A stretch of DNA of 64,000 nt from Acanthosepion lycidas (taxonomy: Eukaryota; Mollusca; Cephalopoda; Sepiida; Sepiidae). Of this stretch, positions 26,287 to 39,145 are shown piece after piece. Numbering within the stretch: position 1 is the first letter of the stretch; every line of letters begins with the position of its first letter. A program made the position numbers and the translations under genes. The notes below the pieces were generated by a model. The model searched no databases, was not told where the DNA came from, and saw nothing but the letters and a program-made list of their open reading frames with translations. Where the stretch lies: NCBI GenBank assembly GCA_963932145.1, contig CAWVQA010000092.1, forward strand, positions 248,001 through 312,000. The letters are read 5' to 3'.

Positions 26287-28296
26287 TTGCCTTCAAATTC
26301 ATACCGTGATCGTAGCATGCCTGGACTCGACTCATATGACTGGGATTTCCATGAAAAAGATTGTGTGCACAAAATGGGTGATCACTGTACATTTCACCTC
26401 TGTTTCCCATTACTATTTCTATTTTACTTCCTCAATTTAGCATTATGGACAGGGAAAGACCTAATCTAAGATCTGCAAAAAAATATTTTGCCTTCAAATT
26501 CATACCGTGATCGTAGCATGCATGGACTCGTCTCATATGACTGGGTTTTCCATGAAAAAGATTGTGGGCAGAAAATGTGTGATCACTGGACATTTCTCTT
26601 CTGTTTCCCATTACTATTTCTATTTTACTTCCTCAATTTACCATTATGGACAGGGAAAGATTTAATCTAAGATCTGCAAAAAAATATTTTGCCTTCAAAT
26701 TCATACCGTGATCGTAGTATGCCTGGACTCGACTCATATGACTGGGATTTCCATGAAAAAGATTGTGGGCACAAAATACGTGATCACTGTACATTTCTCT
26801 TCTGTTTCCCATTACTATTTCTATTTTACATCCTCAATTTAGCATTATGGACAGGGAAAGACCTAATCTAAGATCTGCAAAAAAATATTTTGCCTTCAAA
26901 TTCATACCGTGATCGAAGCATGCCTGGACTCGACTCATATGACTGGGATTTCCATGAAAAAGATTGTGGGCACAAAATACGTGATCACTGTACATTTCTC
27001 TCCTGTTTCCCATTACTATTTCTATTTTACTTCCTCAATTTAGCATTATGGACAGGGAAAGACCTAATCTAAGATCTGCAAAAAAATATTTTGCCTTCAA
27101 ATTCATACCGTGATCGTAGCATGCCTGGACTCGACTCATATGACTGAGATTTCCATGAAAAAGATTGTGGGCACAAAATGCGTGATCACTGTACATTTCT
27201 CTTCTGTTTCCCATTACTATTTCTATTTTACTTCCTCAATTTAGCATTATAGACAGGGAAAGACCTGATCTAAGATCTGCAAAAAAATATTTTGTCTTTA
27301 AATTCATACCGTGATCGTAGCATGCCTGGACTCGACTCATATGACTGGGATTTCCATGAAAAAGATTGTGGGCACAAAATGCGTGATCACTGTACATTTC
27401 TCTTCTGTTTCCCATTACTATTTCTATTTTACTTCCTCAATTTAGCATTATGGACTGGGAAAGACGTAATCTAAGATCTGCAAAAAAATATTTTGCCTTC
27501 AAATTCATACCGTGATCGTAGCATGCCTGGACTCGACTCATATGACTGGGAGTTCCATGAAAACAATTGTGGGCACAAAATGCGTGATCACTGTACATTT
27601 CTCTTCTGTTTCCCATTACTATTTCTATTTTACTTCCTCAATTTAGCATTATGGACAAGGAAAGACCTAATCTAAGATCTGCAAAAAAATATTTTGCCTT
27701 CAAATTCATACGGTGATCGTAGCATGCCTGGACTCGACTCGTATGACTGGGATTTCCATGAAAAAGTTTGTGTGCACAAAATGGGTGATCACTGTACATT
27801 TCTCTTCTGTTTCCCATTACTATTTCTATTTTACTTCCTCAATTTAGCATTATAGACAGGGAAAGACCTAATCTAAGATCTGCAAAAAAATATTTTGTCT
27901 TGAAATTCATACCGTGATCGTAGCATGCCTGGACTCGACTCATATGACTGGGATTTCCATGAAAAAGATTGTGGGCACAAAATGCGTGATCACTGTACAT
28001 TTCTCTTCTGTTTCCCATTACTATTTCTATTTTACTTCCTCAATTTAGCATTATGCACTGGGAAATACGTAATCTAAGATCTGCAAAAAAATATTTTGCC
28101 TTCAAATTCATACCGTGATCGTAGCATGCCTGGACTCGACTCATATGACTGGGAGTTCCATGAAAAAGATTGTGGGCACAAAATGCGTGATCACTGTACC
28201 TTTCTCTTCTGTTTCCCATTACTATTTCTATTTTACTTCCTCAATTTAGCATTATGGACAGGGAAAGACCTAATCTAAGATCTGCAAAAAAATCTT
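26287..28296. repeat. 10-monomer HOR (2,010 bp), copy 1
   Basis: Order: GTGCAC/CACCTC, GGTTTTCC, TTTACATCC, ATACGTG, GACTGAGATTT, GACGTAATC, then GGAGTTCC with AAAACAATTG. It closes with a GTGCAC/TATAGAC copy, TTGTCTTGAAA and GGAGTTCC with TGTACCTTTC. The first seven recur in order from 28297. Confidence 0.88.
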
Positions 28297-29702
28297 TTGC
28301 CTTCAAATTCATACGGTGATCGTAGCATGCCTGGACTCGACTCATATGACTGAGATTTCCATGAAAAAGATTGTGTGCACAAAATGGGTGATCACTGTAC
28401 ATTTCACCTCTGTTTCCCATTACTATTTCTATTTTACTTCCTCAATTTAGCATTATGGACAGGGAAAGACCTAATCTAAGATCTGCAAAAAATATTTTGC
28501 CTTCAAATTCATACCGTGATCGTAGCATGCATGGACTCGTCTCATATGACTGGGTTTTCCATGAAAAAGATTGTGGGCAGAAAATGTGTGATCACTGTAC
28601 ATTTCTCTTCTGTTTCCCATTACTATTTCTATTTTACTTCCTCAATTTACCATGATGGACAGGGAAAGACCTAATCTAAGATCTGCAAAAAAATATTTTG
28701 CCTTCAAATTCATACCGTGATCGTAGTATGCCTGGACTCGACTCATATGACTGGGATTTCCATGAAAAAGATTGTGGGCACAAAATACGTGATCACTGTA
28801 CATTTCTCTTCTGTTTCCCATTACTATTTCTATTTTACATCCTCAATTTAGCATTATGGACAGGGAAAGACCTAATCTAAGATCTGCAAAAAAATATTTT
28901 GCCTTCAAATTCATACCGTGATCGAAGCATGCCTGGACTCGACTCATATGACTGGGATTTCCATGAAAAAGATTGTGGGCACAAAATACGTGATCACTGT
29001 ACATTTCTCTTCTGTTTCCCATTACTATTTCTATTTTACTTCCTCAATTTAGCATTATGGACAGGGAAAGACCTAATCTAAGATCTGCAAAAAAATATTT
29101 TGCCTTCAAATTCATACCGTGATCGTAGCATGCCTGGACTCGACTCATATGACTGAGATTTCCATGAAAAAGATTGTGGGCACAAAATGCGTGATCACTG
29201 TACATTTCTCTTCTGTTTCCCATTACTATTTCTATTTTACTTCCTCAATTTAGCATTATAGACAGGGAAAGACCTAATCTAAGATCTGCAAAAAAATATT
29301 TTGTCTTCAAATTCATACCGTGATCGTAGCATGCCTGGACTCGACTCATATGACTGGGATTTCCATGAAAAAGATTGTGGGCACAAAATGCGTGATCACT
29401 GTACATTTCTCTTCTGTTTCCCATTACTATTTCTATTTTACTTCCTCAATTTAGCATTATGGACTGGGAAAGACGTAATCTAAGATCTGCAAAAAAATAT
29501 TTTGCCTTCAAATTCATACCGTGATCGTAGCATGCCTGGACTCGACTCATATGACTGGGAGTTCCATGAAAACAATTGTGGGCACAAAATGCGTGATCAC
29601 TGTACATTTCTCTTCTGTTTCCCATTACTATTTCTATTTTACTTCCTCAATTTAGCATTATAGACAGGGAAAGACCTAATCTAAGATCTGCAAAAAAATA
29701 TT
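28297..29702. repeat. Second copy of the 10-mer, seven monomers
   Basis: Seven monomers match 26287-27693 in order, including GACTGAGATTT and AAAACAATTG. The first monomer is 200 bp (A6). The copy stops at 29702, where Domain I classes give way to Domain II classes. Confidence 0.88.
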
Positions 29703-31510
29703 TTGCCTTCAAATTCATACCGTGATCGTAGCATGCCTGGACTCGACTCATATGACTGGGATTTCCATGAAAAAGATTGTGGGCACAAAATGGGTGATCA
29801 CTGTACATTTCACTTCTGTTTCCCATTACTATTTCTATTTTACTTCCTCAATTTAGCATTATGGACAGGGAAAGACCTAATCTAAGATCTGCAAAAAAAT
29901 ATTTTGCCTTCAAATTCATACCGTGATCGTAGCATGCATGGACTCGTCTCATATGACTGGGATTTCCATGAAAAAGATTGTGGACACAAAATGGGTGATC
30001 ACTGTACATTTCTCTTCTGTTTCCCATTAGTATTTCTATTTTACTTTCTTCAATTTAGCATTATGGACAGGGAAAGACGTAATCTAAGATCTGCAAAAAA
30101 ATATTTTGCCTTCAAATTCATACCGTGATCGTAGCATGCCTGGACTCGACTCATATGACTGGGATTTCCATGAAAAAGATTGTGGGCACAAAATGCGTGA
30201 TCACTGTACATTTCTCTTCTGTTTCCCATTACTATTTCTATTTTACTTCGTCAATTTAGCATTATGGACAGGGAAAGACCTAATCTATATCTGGAAAAAA
30301 ATCTTTTGCCTTCAAATTCATACCGTGATCGTAGCATGCATGGACTCGTCTCATATGACTGGGATTTCCATGAAAAAGATTGTGGGCACAAAATGTGTGA
30401 TCACTGTACATTTCTCTTCTGTTTCCCATTACTATTTCTATTTTACTTCCTCAATTTAGCATTATGGACAGGGAAAGACCTAAACTATGATCTGCAAAAA
30501 AATATTTTGCCTTCAAATTCATACCGTGATCGTAGCATGCCTGGACTCGACTCATATGACTGGGATTTCCATGTAAAAGATTGTGGGCACAAAATGGGTG
30601 ATCACTGTACATTTCTCTTCTGTTTCCCATTACTATTTCTATTTTACTTCCTCAATTTAGCATTATGGACAGGGAAAGACCTAATCTATGATCTGCAAAA
30701 AAATATTTTGCCTTCAAATTCATACCGTGATCGTAGCATGCCTGGACTCGACTCATATGACTGGGATTTCCATGTAAAAGATTGTGGGCACAAAATGGGT
30801 GATCACTGTACATTTCTCTTCTGTTTCCCATTACTATTTCTATTTTACTTCCTCAATTTAGCATTATAGACAGGGAAAGACCTAATCTAAGATCTGCAAA
30901 AAAATATTTTGCCTTCAAATTCATACCGTGATCGTAGCATGCCTGGACTCGACTCATATGACTGGGATTTCCATGAAAAAGATTGTGAGCACAAAATGCG
31001 TGATCACTGTACATTTCTCTTCTGTTTCCCATTACTATTTCTATTTTACTTCGTCAATTTAGCATTATGGACAGGGAAAGACCTAATCTATATCTGGAAA
31101 AAAATCTTTTGCCTTCAAATTCATACCGTGATCGTAGCATGCATGGACTCGTCTCATATGACTGGGATTTCCATGAAAAAGATTGTGGGCACAAAATGGG
31201 TGATCACTGTACATTTCTCTTCTGTTTCCCATTACTATTTCCATTTTACTTCCTCAATTTAGCATTATGGACAGGGAAAGACCTAATCTATGATCTGCAA
31301 AAAAATATTTTGCCTTCAAATTCATACCGTGATCGTAGCATGCCTGGACTCGACTCATATGACTGGGATTTCCATGTAAAAGATTGTGGGCACAAAATGG
31401 GTGATCACTGTACATTTCTCTTCTGTTTCCCATTACTATTTCTATTTTACTTCCTCAATTTAGCATTATAGACAGGGAAAGACCTAATCTAAGATCTGCA
31501 AAAAAATATT
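29703..31510. repeat. 9-monomer HOR (1,808 bp), copy 1
   Basis: Opens with ATGGGTG/TTTCACTTC, then a 202-bp monomer with ACTTTCTTC, then 200-bp monomers ending CTATATCTGG followed by AATCTTTTGCC. It also carries CCATGTAAAAG, GTGAGCAC and TTTCCATTTTAC. The combined +1/-1 changes fix the period at 1,808 bp. The in-frame stop near the junction is lost in several copies (CTATGATCT), so chance open frames run through two or three monomers here. They are not evidence of a gene. Confidence 0.9.
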
Positions 31511-33317
31511 TTGCCTTCAAATTCATACCGTGATCGTAGCATGCCTGGACTCGACTCATATGACTGGGATTTCCATGAAAAAGATTGTGGGCACAAAATG
31601 GGTGATCACTGTACATTTCACTTCTGTTTCCCATTACTATTTCTATTTTACTTCCTCAATTTAGCATTATGGACAGGGAAAGACCTAATCTAAGATCTGC
31701 AAAAAAATATTTTGTCTTCAAATTCATACCGTGATCGTAGCATGCATGGACTCGTCTCATATGACTGGGATTTCCATGAAAAAGATTGTGGACACAAAAT
31801 GGGTGATCACTGTACATTTCTCTTCTGTTTCCCATTAGTATTTCTATTTTACTTTCTTCAATTTAGCATTATGGACAGGGAAAGACGTAATCTAAGATCT
31901 GCAAAAAAATATTTTGCCTTCAAATTCATACCGTGATCGTAGCATGCCTGGACTCGACTCATATGACTGGGATTTCCATGAAAAAGATTGTGGGCACAAA
32001 ATGCGTGATCACTGTACATTTCTCTTCTGTTTCCCATTACTATTTCTATTTTACTTCGTCAATTTAGCATTATGGACAGGGAAAGACCTAATCTATATCT
32101 GGAAAAAAATCTTTTGCCTTCAAATTCATACCGTGATCGTAGCATGCATGGACTCGTCTCATATGACTGGGATTTCCATGAAAAAGATTGTGGGCACAAA
32201 ATGTGTGATCACTGTACATTTCTCTTCTGTTTCCCATTACTATTTCTATTTTACTTCCTCAATTTAGCATTATGGACAGGGAAAGACCTAAACTATGATC
32301 TGCAAAAAAATATTTTGCCTTCAAATTCATACCGTGATCGTAGCATGCCTGGACTCGACTCATATGACTGGGATTTCCATGTAAAAGATTGTGGGCACAA
32401 AATGGGTGATCACTGTACATTTCTCTTCTGTTTCCCATTACTATTTCTATTTTACTTCCTCAATTTAGCATTATGGACAGGGAAAGACCTAATCTATGAT
32501 CTGCAAAAGAATATTTTGCCTTCAAATTCATACCGTGATCGTAGCATGCCTGGACTCGACTCATATGACTGGGATTTCCATGTAAAAGATTGTGGGCACA
32601 AAATGGGTGATCACTGTACATTTCTCTTCTGTTTCCCATTACTATTTCTATTTTACTTCCTCAATTTAGCATTATAGACAGGGAAAGACCTAATCTAAGA
32701 TCTGCAAAAAAATATTTTGCCTTCAAATTCATACCGTGATCGTAGCATGCCTGGACTCGACTCATATGACTGGGATTTCCATGAAAAAGATTGTGAGCAC
32801 AAAATGCGTGATCACTGTACATTTCTCTTCTGTTTCCCATTACTATTTCTATTTTACTTCGTCAATTTAGCATTATGGACAGGGAAAGACCTAATCTATA
32901 TCTGGAAAAAAATCTTTTGCCTTCAAATTCATACCGTGATCGTAGCATGCATGGACTCGTCTCATATGACTGGGATTTCCATGAAAAAGATTGTGGGCAC
33001 AAAATGGGTGATCACTGTACATTTCTCTTCTGTTTCCCATTACTATTTCCATTTTACTTCCTCAATTTAGCATTATGGACAGGGAAAGACCTAATCTATG
33101 ATCTGCAAAAAAATATTTTGCCTTCAAATTCATACCGTGATCGTAGCATGCCTGGACTCGACTCATATGACTGGGATTTCCATGTAAAAGATTGTGGGCA
33201 CAAAATGGGTGATCACTGTACATTTCTCTTCTGTTTCCCATTACTATTTCTATTTTACTTCCTCAATTTAGCATTATGGACAGGGAAAGACCTAATCTAT
33301 ATCTGGAAAAAAATCTT
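31511..33317. repeat. 9-monomer HOR (1,807 bp), copy 2
   Basis: All nine classes of 29703-31510 recur in order with the same single-base length changes, including CTAAACTATGATC and TTTCCATTTTAC. It is one base shorter because its last monomer ends in the CTATATCTGG form. TTGTC at 31712 and an A-tract interrupted by G near 32509 are private to this copy. Confidence 0.9.
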
Positions 33318-35327
33318 TTGCCTTCAAATTCATACCGTGATCGTAGCATGCATGGACTCGTCTCATATGACTGGGATTTCCATGAAAAAGATTGTGGGCA
33401 CAAAATGGGTGATCACTGTACATTTCTCTTCTGTTTCCCATTACTATTTCTATTTTACTTCCTCAATTTAGCATTATGGACAGGGAAAGACCTAATCTAT
33501 GATCTGCAAAAAAATATTTTGCCTTCAAATTCATACCGTGATCGTAGCATGCCTGGACTCGACTCATATGACTGGGATTTCCATGAAAAAGATTGTGGGC
33601 ACAAAATGCGTGATCACTGCACATTTCTCTTCTGTTTCCCATTACTATTTCTATTTTACTTCCTCAATTTAGCATTATAGACAGGGAAAGACCTAATCTA
33701 TGATCTGCAAAAAAATATTTTGCCTTCAAATTCATACCGTGATCGTAGCATGCCTGGACTCGACTCATATGACTGGGATTTCCATGAAAAAGATTGTGGG
33801 CACAAAATGCGTGATCACTGTACATTTCTCTTCTGTTTCCCATTACTATTTCTATTTTACCTCCTCAATTTAGCATTATGGACAGGGAAAGACCTAATCT
33901 ATGATCTGCAAAAAAATATTTTGCCTTCAAATTCATACGGTGATCGTAGCATGCCTGGACTCGACTCATATGACTGGGATTTCCATGTAAAAGATTGTGG
34001 GCACAAAATGGGTGATCACTGTACATTTCTCTTCTGTTTCCCATTACTATTTCTATTTTACTTCCTCAATTTAGCATTATGGACAGGGAAAGACCTAATC
34101 TAAGATCTGCAAAAAAATATTTTGCCTTCAAATTCATACCGTGATCGTAGCATGCCTGGACTCGACTCATATGACTGGGATTTCCATGTAAAAGATTGTG
34201 GGCACAAAATGGGTGATCACTGTACATTTCTCTTCTGTTTCCCATTACTATTTCTATTTTACTTCCTCAATTTAGCATTATGGACAGGGAAAGACCTAAT
34301 CTAAGATCTGCAAAAAAATATTTTGCCTTCAAATTCATACCGTAATCGTAGCATGCCTGGACTCGACTCATATGACTGGGATTTCCATGAAAAAGATTGT
34401 GGGCACAAAATGCGTGATCACTGTACATTTCTCTTCTGTTTCCCATTACTATTTCTATTTTACTTCCTCAATTTAGCATTATAGACAGGGAAAGACCTAA
34501 TCTATGATCTGCAAAAAAATATTTTGCCTTCAAATTCATACCGTGATCGTAGCATGCCTGGACTCGACTCATATGACTGGGATTTCCATGAAAAAGATTG
34601 TGGGCACAAAATGGGTGATCACTGTACATTTCACTTCTGTTTCCCATTACTATTTCTATTTTACTTCCTCAATTTAGCATTATGGACAGGGAAAGACCTA
34701 ATCTAAGATCTGCAAAAAAATATTTTGCCTTCAAATTCATACCGTGATCGTAGCATGCCTGGACTCGACTCATATGACTGGGATTTCCATGAAAAAGATT
34801 GTGGGCACAAAATGCGTGATCACTGTACATTTCTCTTCTGTTTCCCATTACTATTTCTATTTTACTTCCTCAATTTAGCATTATAGACAGGGAAAGACCT
34901 AATCTAAGATCTGCAAAAAAATATTTTGCCTTCAAATTCATACCGTGATCGTAGCATCCCTGGACTCGACTCATATGACTGGGATTTCCATGAAAAAGAT
35001 TGTGAGCACAAAATGCGTGATCACTGTACATTTCTCTTCTGTTTCCCATTCCTATTTCTATTTTACTTACTCAATTTAGCATTATGGACAGGGAAAGATC
35101 TAATCTAAGATCTGCAAAAAAATATTTTGCCTTCAAATTCATACCGTGATCGTAGCATGCATGGACTCGTCTCATATGACTGGGATTTCCATGTAAAAGA
35201 TTGTGGGCACAAAATGGGTGATCACTGTACATTTCTCTTCTGTTTCCCATTACTATTTCTATTTTACTTCCTCAATTTAGCATTATGGACAGGGAAAGAC
35301 CTAATCTAAGATCTGCAAAAAAATATT
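33118..35327. repeat. 11-monomer HOR (2,210 bp), copy 1
   Basis: Begins with the CCATGTAAAAG/CTATATCTGG monomer also counted as the last of the 9-mer, so the units overlap. It continues with CTGCACATTTC, TTTTACCTCC, CATACGG with CCATGTAAAAG, CCGTAATCG, TTTCACTTC, TATAGAC, GCATCCC with GTGAGCAC and CATTCCTATT, and ends with a CTCGTCTC/CCATGTAAAAG copy. Confidence 0.87.
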
Positions 35328-36733
35328 TTGCCTTCAAATTCATACCGTGATCGTAGCATGCCTGGACTCGACTCATATGACTGGGATTTCCATGTAAAAG
35401 ATTGTGGGCACAAAATGGGTGATCACTGTACATTTCTCTTCTGTTTCCCATTACTATTTCTATTTTACTTCCTCAATTTAGCATTATGGACAGGGAAAGA
35501 CCTAATCTATATCTGGAAAAAAATCTTTTGCCTTCAAATTCATACCGTGATCGTAGCATGCATGGACTCGTCTCATATGACTGGGATTTCCATGAAAAAG
35601 ATTGTGGGCACAAAATGGGTGATCACTGTACATTTCTCTTCTGTTTCCCATTACTATTTCTATTTTACTTCCTCAATTTAGCATTATGGACAGGGAAAGA
35701 CCTAATCTATGATCTGCAAAAAAATATTTTGCCTTCAAATTCATACCGTGATCGTAGCATGCCTGGACTCGACTCATATGACTGGGATTTCCATGAAAAA
35801 GATTGTGGGCACAAAATGCGTGATCACTGCACATTTCTCTTCTGTTTCCCATTACTATTTCTATTTTACTTCCTCAATTTAGCATTATAGACAGGTAAAG
35901 ACCTAATCTATGATCTGCAAAAAAATATTTTGCCTTCAAATTCATACCGTGATCGTAGCATGCCTGGACTCGACTCATATGACTGGGATTTCCATGAAAA
36001 AGATTGTGGGCACAAAATGCGTGATCACTGTACATTTCTCTTCTGTTTCCCATTACTATTTCTATTTTACCTCCTCAATTTAGCATTATGGACAGGGAAA
36101 GACCTAATCTATGATCTGCAAAAAAATATTTTGCCTTCAAATTCATACGGTGATCGTAGCATGCCTGGACTCGACTCATATGACTGGGATTTCCATGTAA
36201 AAGATTGTGGGCACAAAATGGGTGATCACTGTACATTTCTCTTCTGTTTCCCATTACTATTTCTATTTTACTTCCTCAATTTAGCATTATGGACAGGGAA
36301 AGACCTAATCTAAGATCTGCAAAAAAATATTTTGCCTTCAAATTCATACCGTGATCGTAGCATGCCTGGACTCGACTCATATGACTGGGATTTCCATGTA
36401 AAAGATTGTGGGCACAAAATGGGTGATCACTGTACATTTCTCTTCTGTTTCCCATTACTATTTCTATTTTACTTCCTCAATTTAGCATTATGGACAGGGA
36501 AAGACCTAATCTAAGATCTGCAAAAAAATATTTTGCCTTCAAATTCATACCGTAATCGTAGCATGCCTGGACTCGACTCATATGACTGGGATTTCCATGA
36601 AAAAGATTGTGGGCACAAAATGCGTGATCACTGTACATTTCTCTTCTGTTTCCCATTACTATTTCTATTTTACTTCCTCAATTTAGCATTATAGACAGGG
36701 AAAGACCTAATCTATGATCTGCAAAAAAATATT
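35328..36733. repeat. 11-mer, partial second copy (seven monomers)
   Basis: Seven monomers repeat 33118-34523 in order, including the rare CTGCACATTTC and CCGTAATCG. Past this point the TTTCACTTC monomer is missing and the order passes into the 16-mer. The last four monomers are also counted in the 16-mer below. Confidence 0.87.
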
Positions 36734-39145
36734 TTGCCTTCAAATTCATACCGTGATCGTAGCATGCCTGGACTCGACTCATATGACTGGGATTTCCATG
36801 AAAAAGATTGTGGGCACAAAATGCGTGATCACTGTACATTTCTCTTCTGTTTCCCATTACTATTTCTATTTTACTTCCTCAATTTAGCATTATAGACAGG
36901 GAAAGACCTAATCTAAGATCTGCAAAAAAATATTTTGCCTTCAAATTCATACCGTGATCGTAGCATGCCTGGACTCGACTCATATGACTGGGATTTCCAT
37001 GAAAAAGATTGTGAGCACAAAATGCGTGATCACTGTACATTTCTCTTCTGTTTCTCATTCCTATTTCTATTTTACTTACTCAATTTAGCATTATGGACAG
37101 GGAAAGATCTAATCTAAGATCTGCAAAAAAATATTTTGCCTTCAAATTCATACCGTGATCGTAGCATGCATGGACTCGTCTCATATGACTGGGATTTCCA
37201 TGAAAAAGATTGTGGGCACAAAATGTGTGATCACTGTACATTTCTCTTCTGTTTCCCATTACTATTTCTATTTTACTTCCTCAATTTAGCATTATGGACA
37301 GGGAAAGACCTAATCTAAGATCTGCAAAAAAATATTTTGCCTTCAAATTCATACCGTGATCGTAGCATGCCTGGACTCGACTCATATGACTGGGATTGCC
37401 ATGAAAAAGATTGTGGGCACAAAACGCGTGATCACTGTACATTTCTCTTCTGTTTCCCATTAGTATTTCTATTTTACTTCCTCAATTTAGCATTATGGAC
37501 AGGGAAAGACCTAATCTAAGATCTGCAAAAAAATATTTTGCCTTCAAATTCATACCGTGATCGTAGCATGCATGGACTCGTCTCATATGACTGGGATTTC
37601 CATGAAAAAGATTGTGGACACAAAATGGGTGACCACTGTACATTTCTCTTATGTTTCCCATTAGTATTTCTATTTTACTTCCTCAATTTAGCATTATGGA
37701 CAGGGAAAGACGTAATCTAAGATCTGCAAAAAAATATTTTGCCTTCAAATTCATACCGTGATCGTAGCATGCCTGGACTCGACTCATATGACTGGGATTT
37801 CCATGAAAAAGATTGTGGGCACAAAATGCGTGATCACTGCACATTTCTCTTCTGTTTCCCATTACTATTTCTATTTTACTTCCTCAATTTAGCATTATGG
37901 ACAGGGAAAGACCTAATCTATGATCTGCAAAAAAATATTTTGCCTTCAAATTCATACCGTGATCGTAGCATGCCTGGACTCGACTCATATGACTGGGATT
38001 TCCATGAAAAAGATTGTGGGCACAAAATGCGTGATCACTGTACATTTCTCTTCTGTTTCCCATTACTATTTCTATTTTACCTCCTCAATTTAGCATTATG
38101 GACAGGGAAAGACCTAATCTAAGATCTGCAAAAAAATATTTTGCCTTCAAATTCATACCGTGATCGTAGCATGCCTGGACTCGACTCATATGACTGGGAT
38201 TTCCATGAAAAAGATTGTGGGCACAAAATGGGTGATCACTGTACATTTCACTTCTGTTTCCCATTACTATTTCTATTTTACTTCCTCAATTTAGCATTAT
38301 GGACAGGGAAAGACCTAATCTACGATCTGCAAAAAAATATTTTGCCTTCAAATTCATACCGTGATCGTAGCATGCCTGGACTCGACTCATATGACTGGGA
38401 TTTCCATGAAAAAGATTGTGGGCACAAAATGCGTGATCACTGTACATTTCTCTTCTGTTTCCCATTACTATTTCTATTTTACTTCCTCAATTTAGCATTA
38501 TAGACAGGGAAAGACCTAATCTAAGATCTGCAAAAAAATATTTTGCCTTCAAATTCATACCGTGATCGTAGCATGCCTGGACTCGACTCATATGACTGGG
38601 ATTTCCATGAAAAAGATTGTGAGCACAAAATGCGTGATCACTGTACATTTCTCTTCTGTTTCCCATTCCTATTTCTATTTTACTTACTCAATTTAGCATT
38701 ATGGACAGGGAAAGACCTAATCTAAGATCTGCAAAAAAATATTTTGCCTTCAAATTCATACCGTGATCGTAGCATGCATGGACTCGTCTCATATGACTGG
38801 GATTTCCATGAAAAAGATTGTGGGCACAAAATGTGTGATCACTGTACATTTCTCTTCTGTTTCCCATTACTATTTCTATTTTACTTCCTCAATTTAGCAT
38901 TATGGACAGGGAAAGACCTAATCTAAGATCTGCAAAAAAATATTTTGCCTTCAAATTCATACCGTGATCGTAGCATGCCTGGACTCGACTCATATGACTG
39001 GGATTGCCATGAAAAAGATTGTGGGCACAAAACGCGTGATCACTGTACATTTCTCTTCTGTTTCCCATTACTATTTCTATTTTACTTCGTCAATTTAGCA
39101 TTATAGACAGGGAAAGACCTAATCTAAGATCTGCAAAAAAATATT
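35930..39145. repeat. 16-monomer HOR (3,216 bp), copy 1
   Basis: Longest unit in the window. Markers in order include TTTTACCTCC, CATACGG, CCGTAATCG, TTTCTCATTCC with TTACTC (36935), GATTGCC with AAAACGCG (37337), GTGACCAC with CTTATG (37538), CTGCACATTTC (37739), TTTCACTTC with CTACGATCT (38141), GTGAGCAC (38543), and GATTGCC with CTTCGTC (38945). Every one recurs 3,216 bp downstream. Confidence 0.94.

Noticed and set aside
30264-30869. 201-codon frame that could look like a repeat protein with membrane segments
   Set aside because: It is three satellite monomers read in one frame. The hydrophobic runs come from the pyrimidine-rich tract, and sister units lose or keep the frame according to HOR class.
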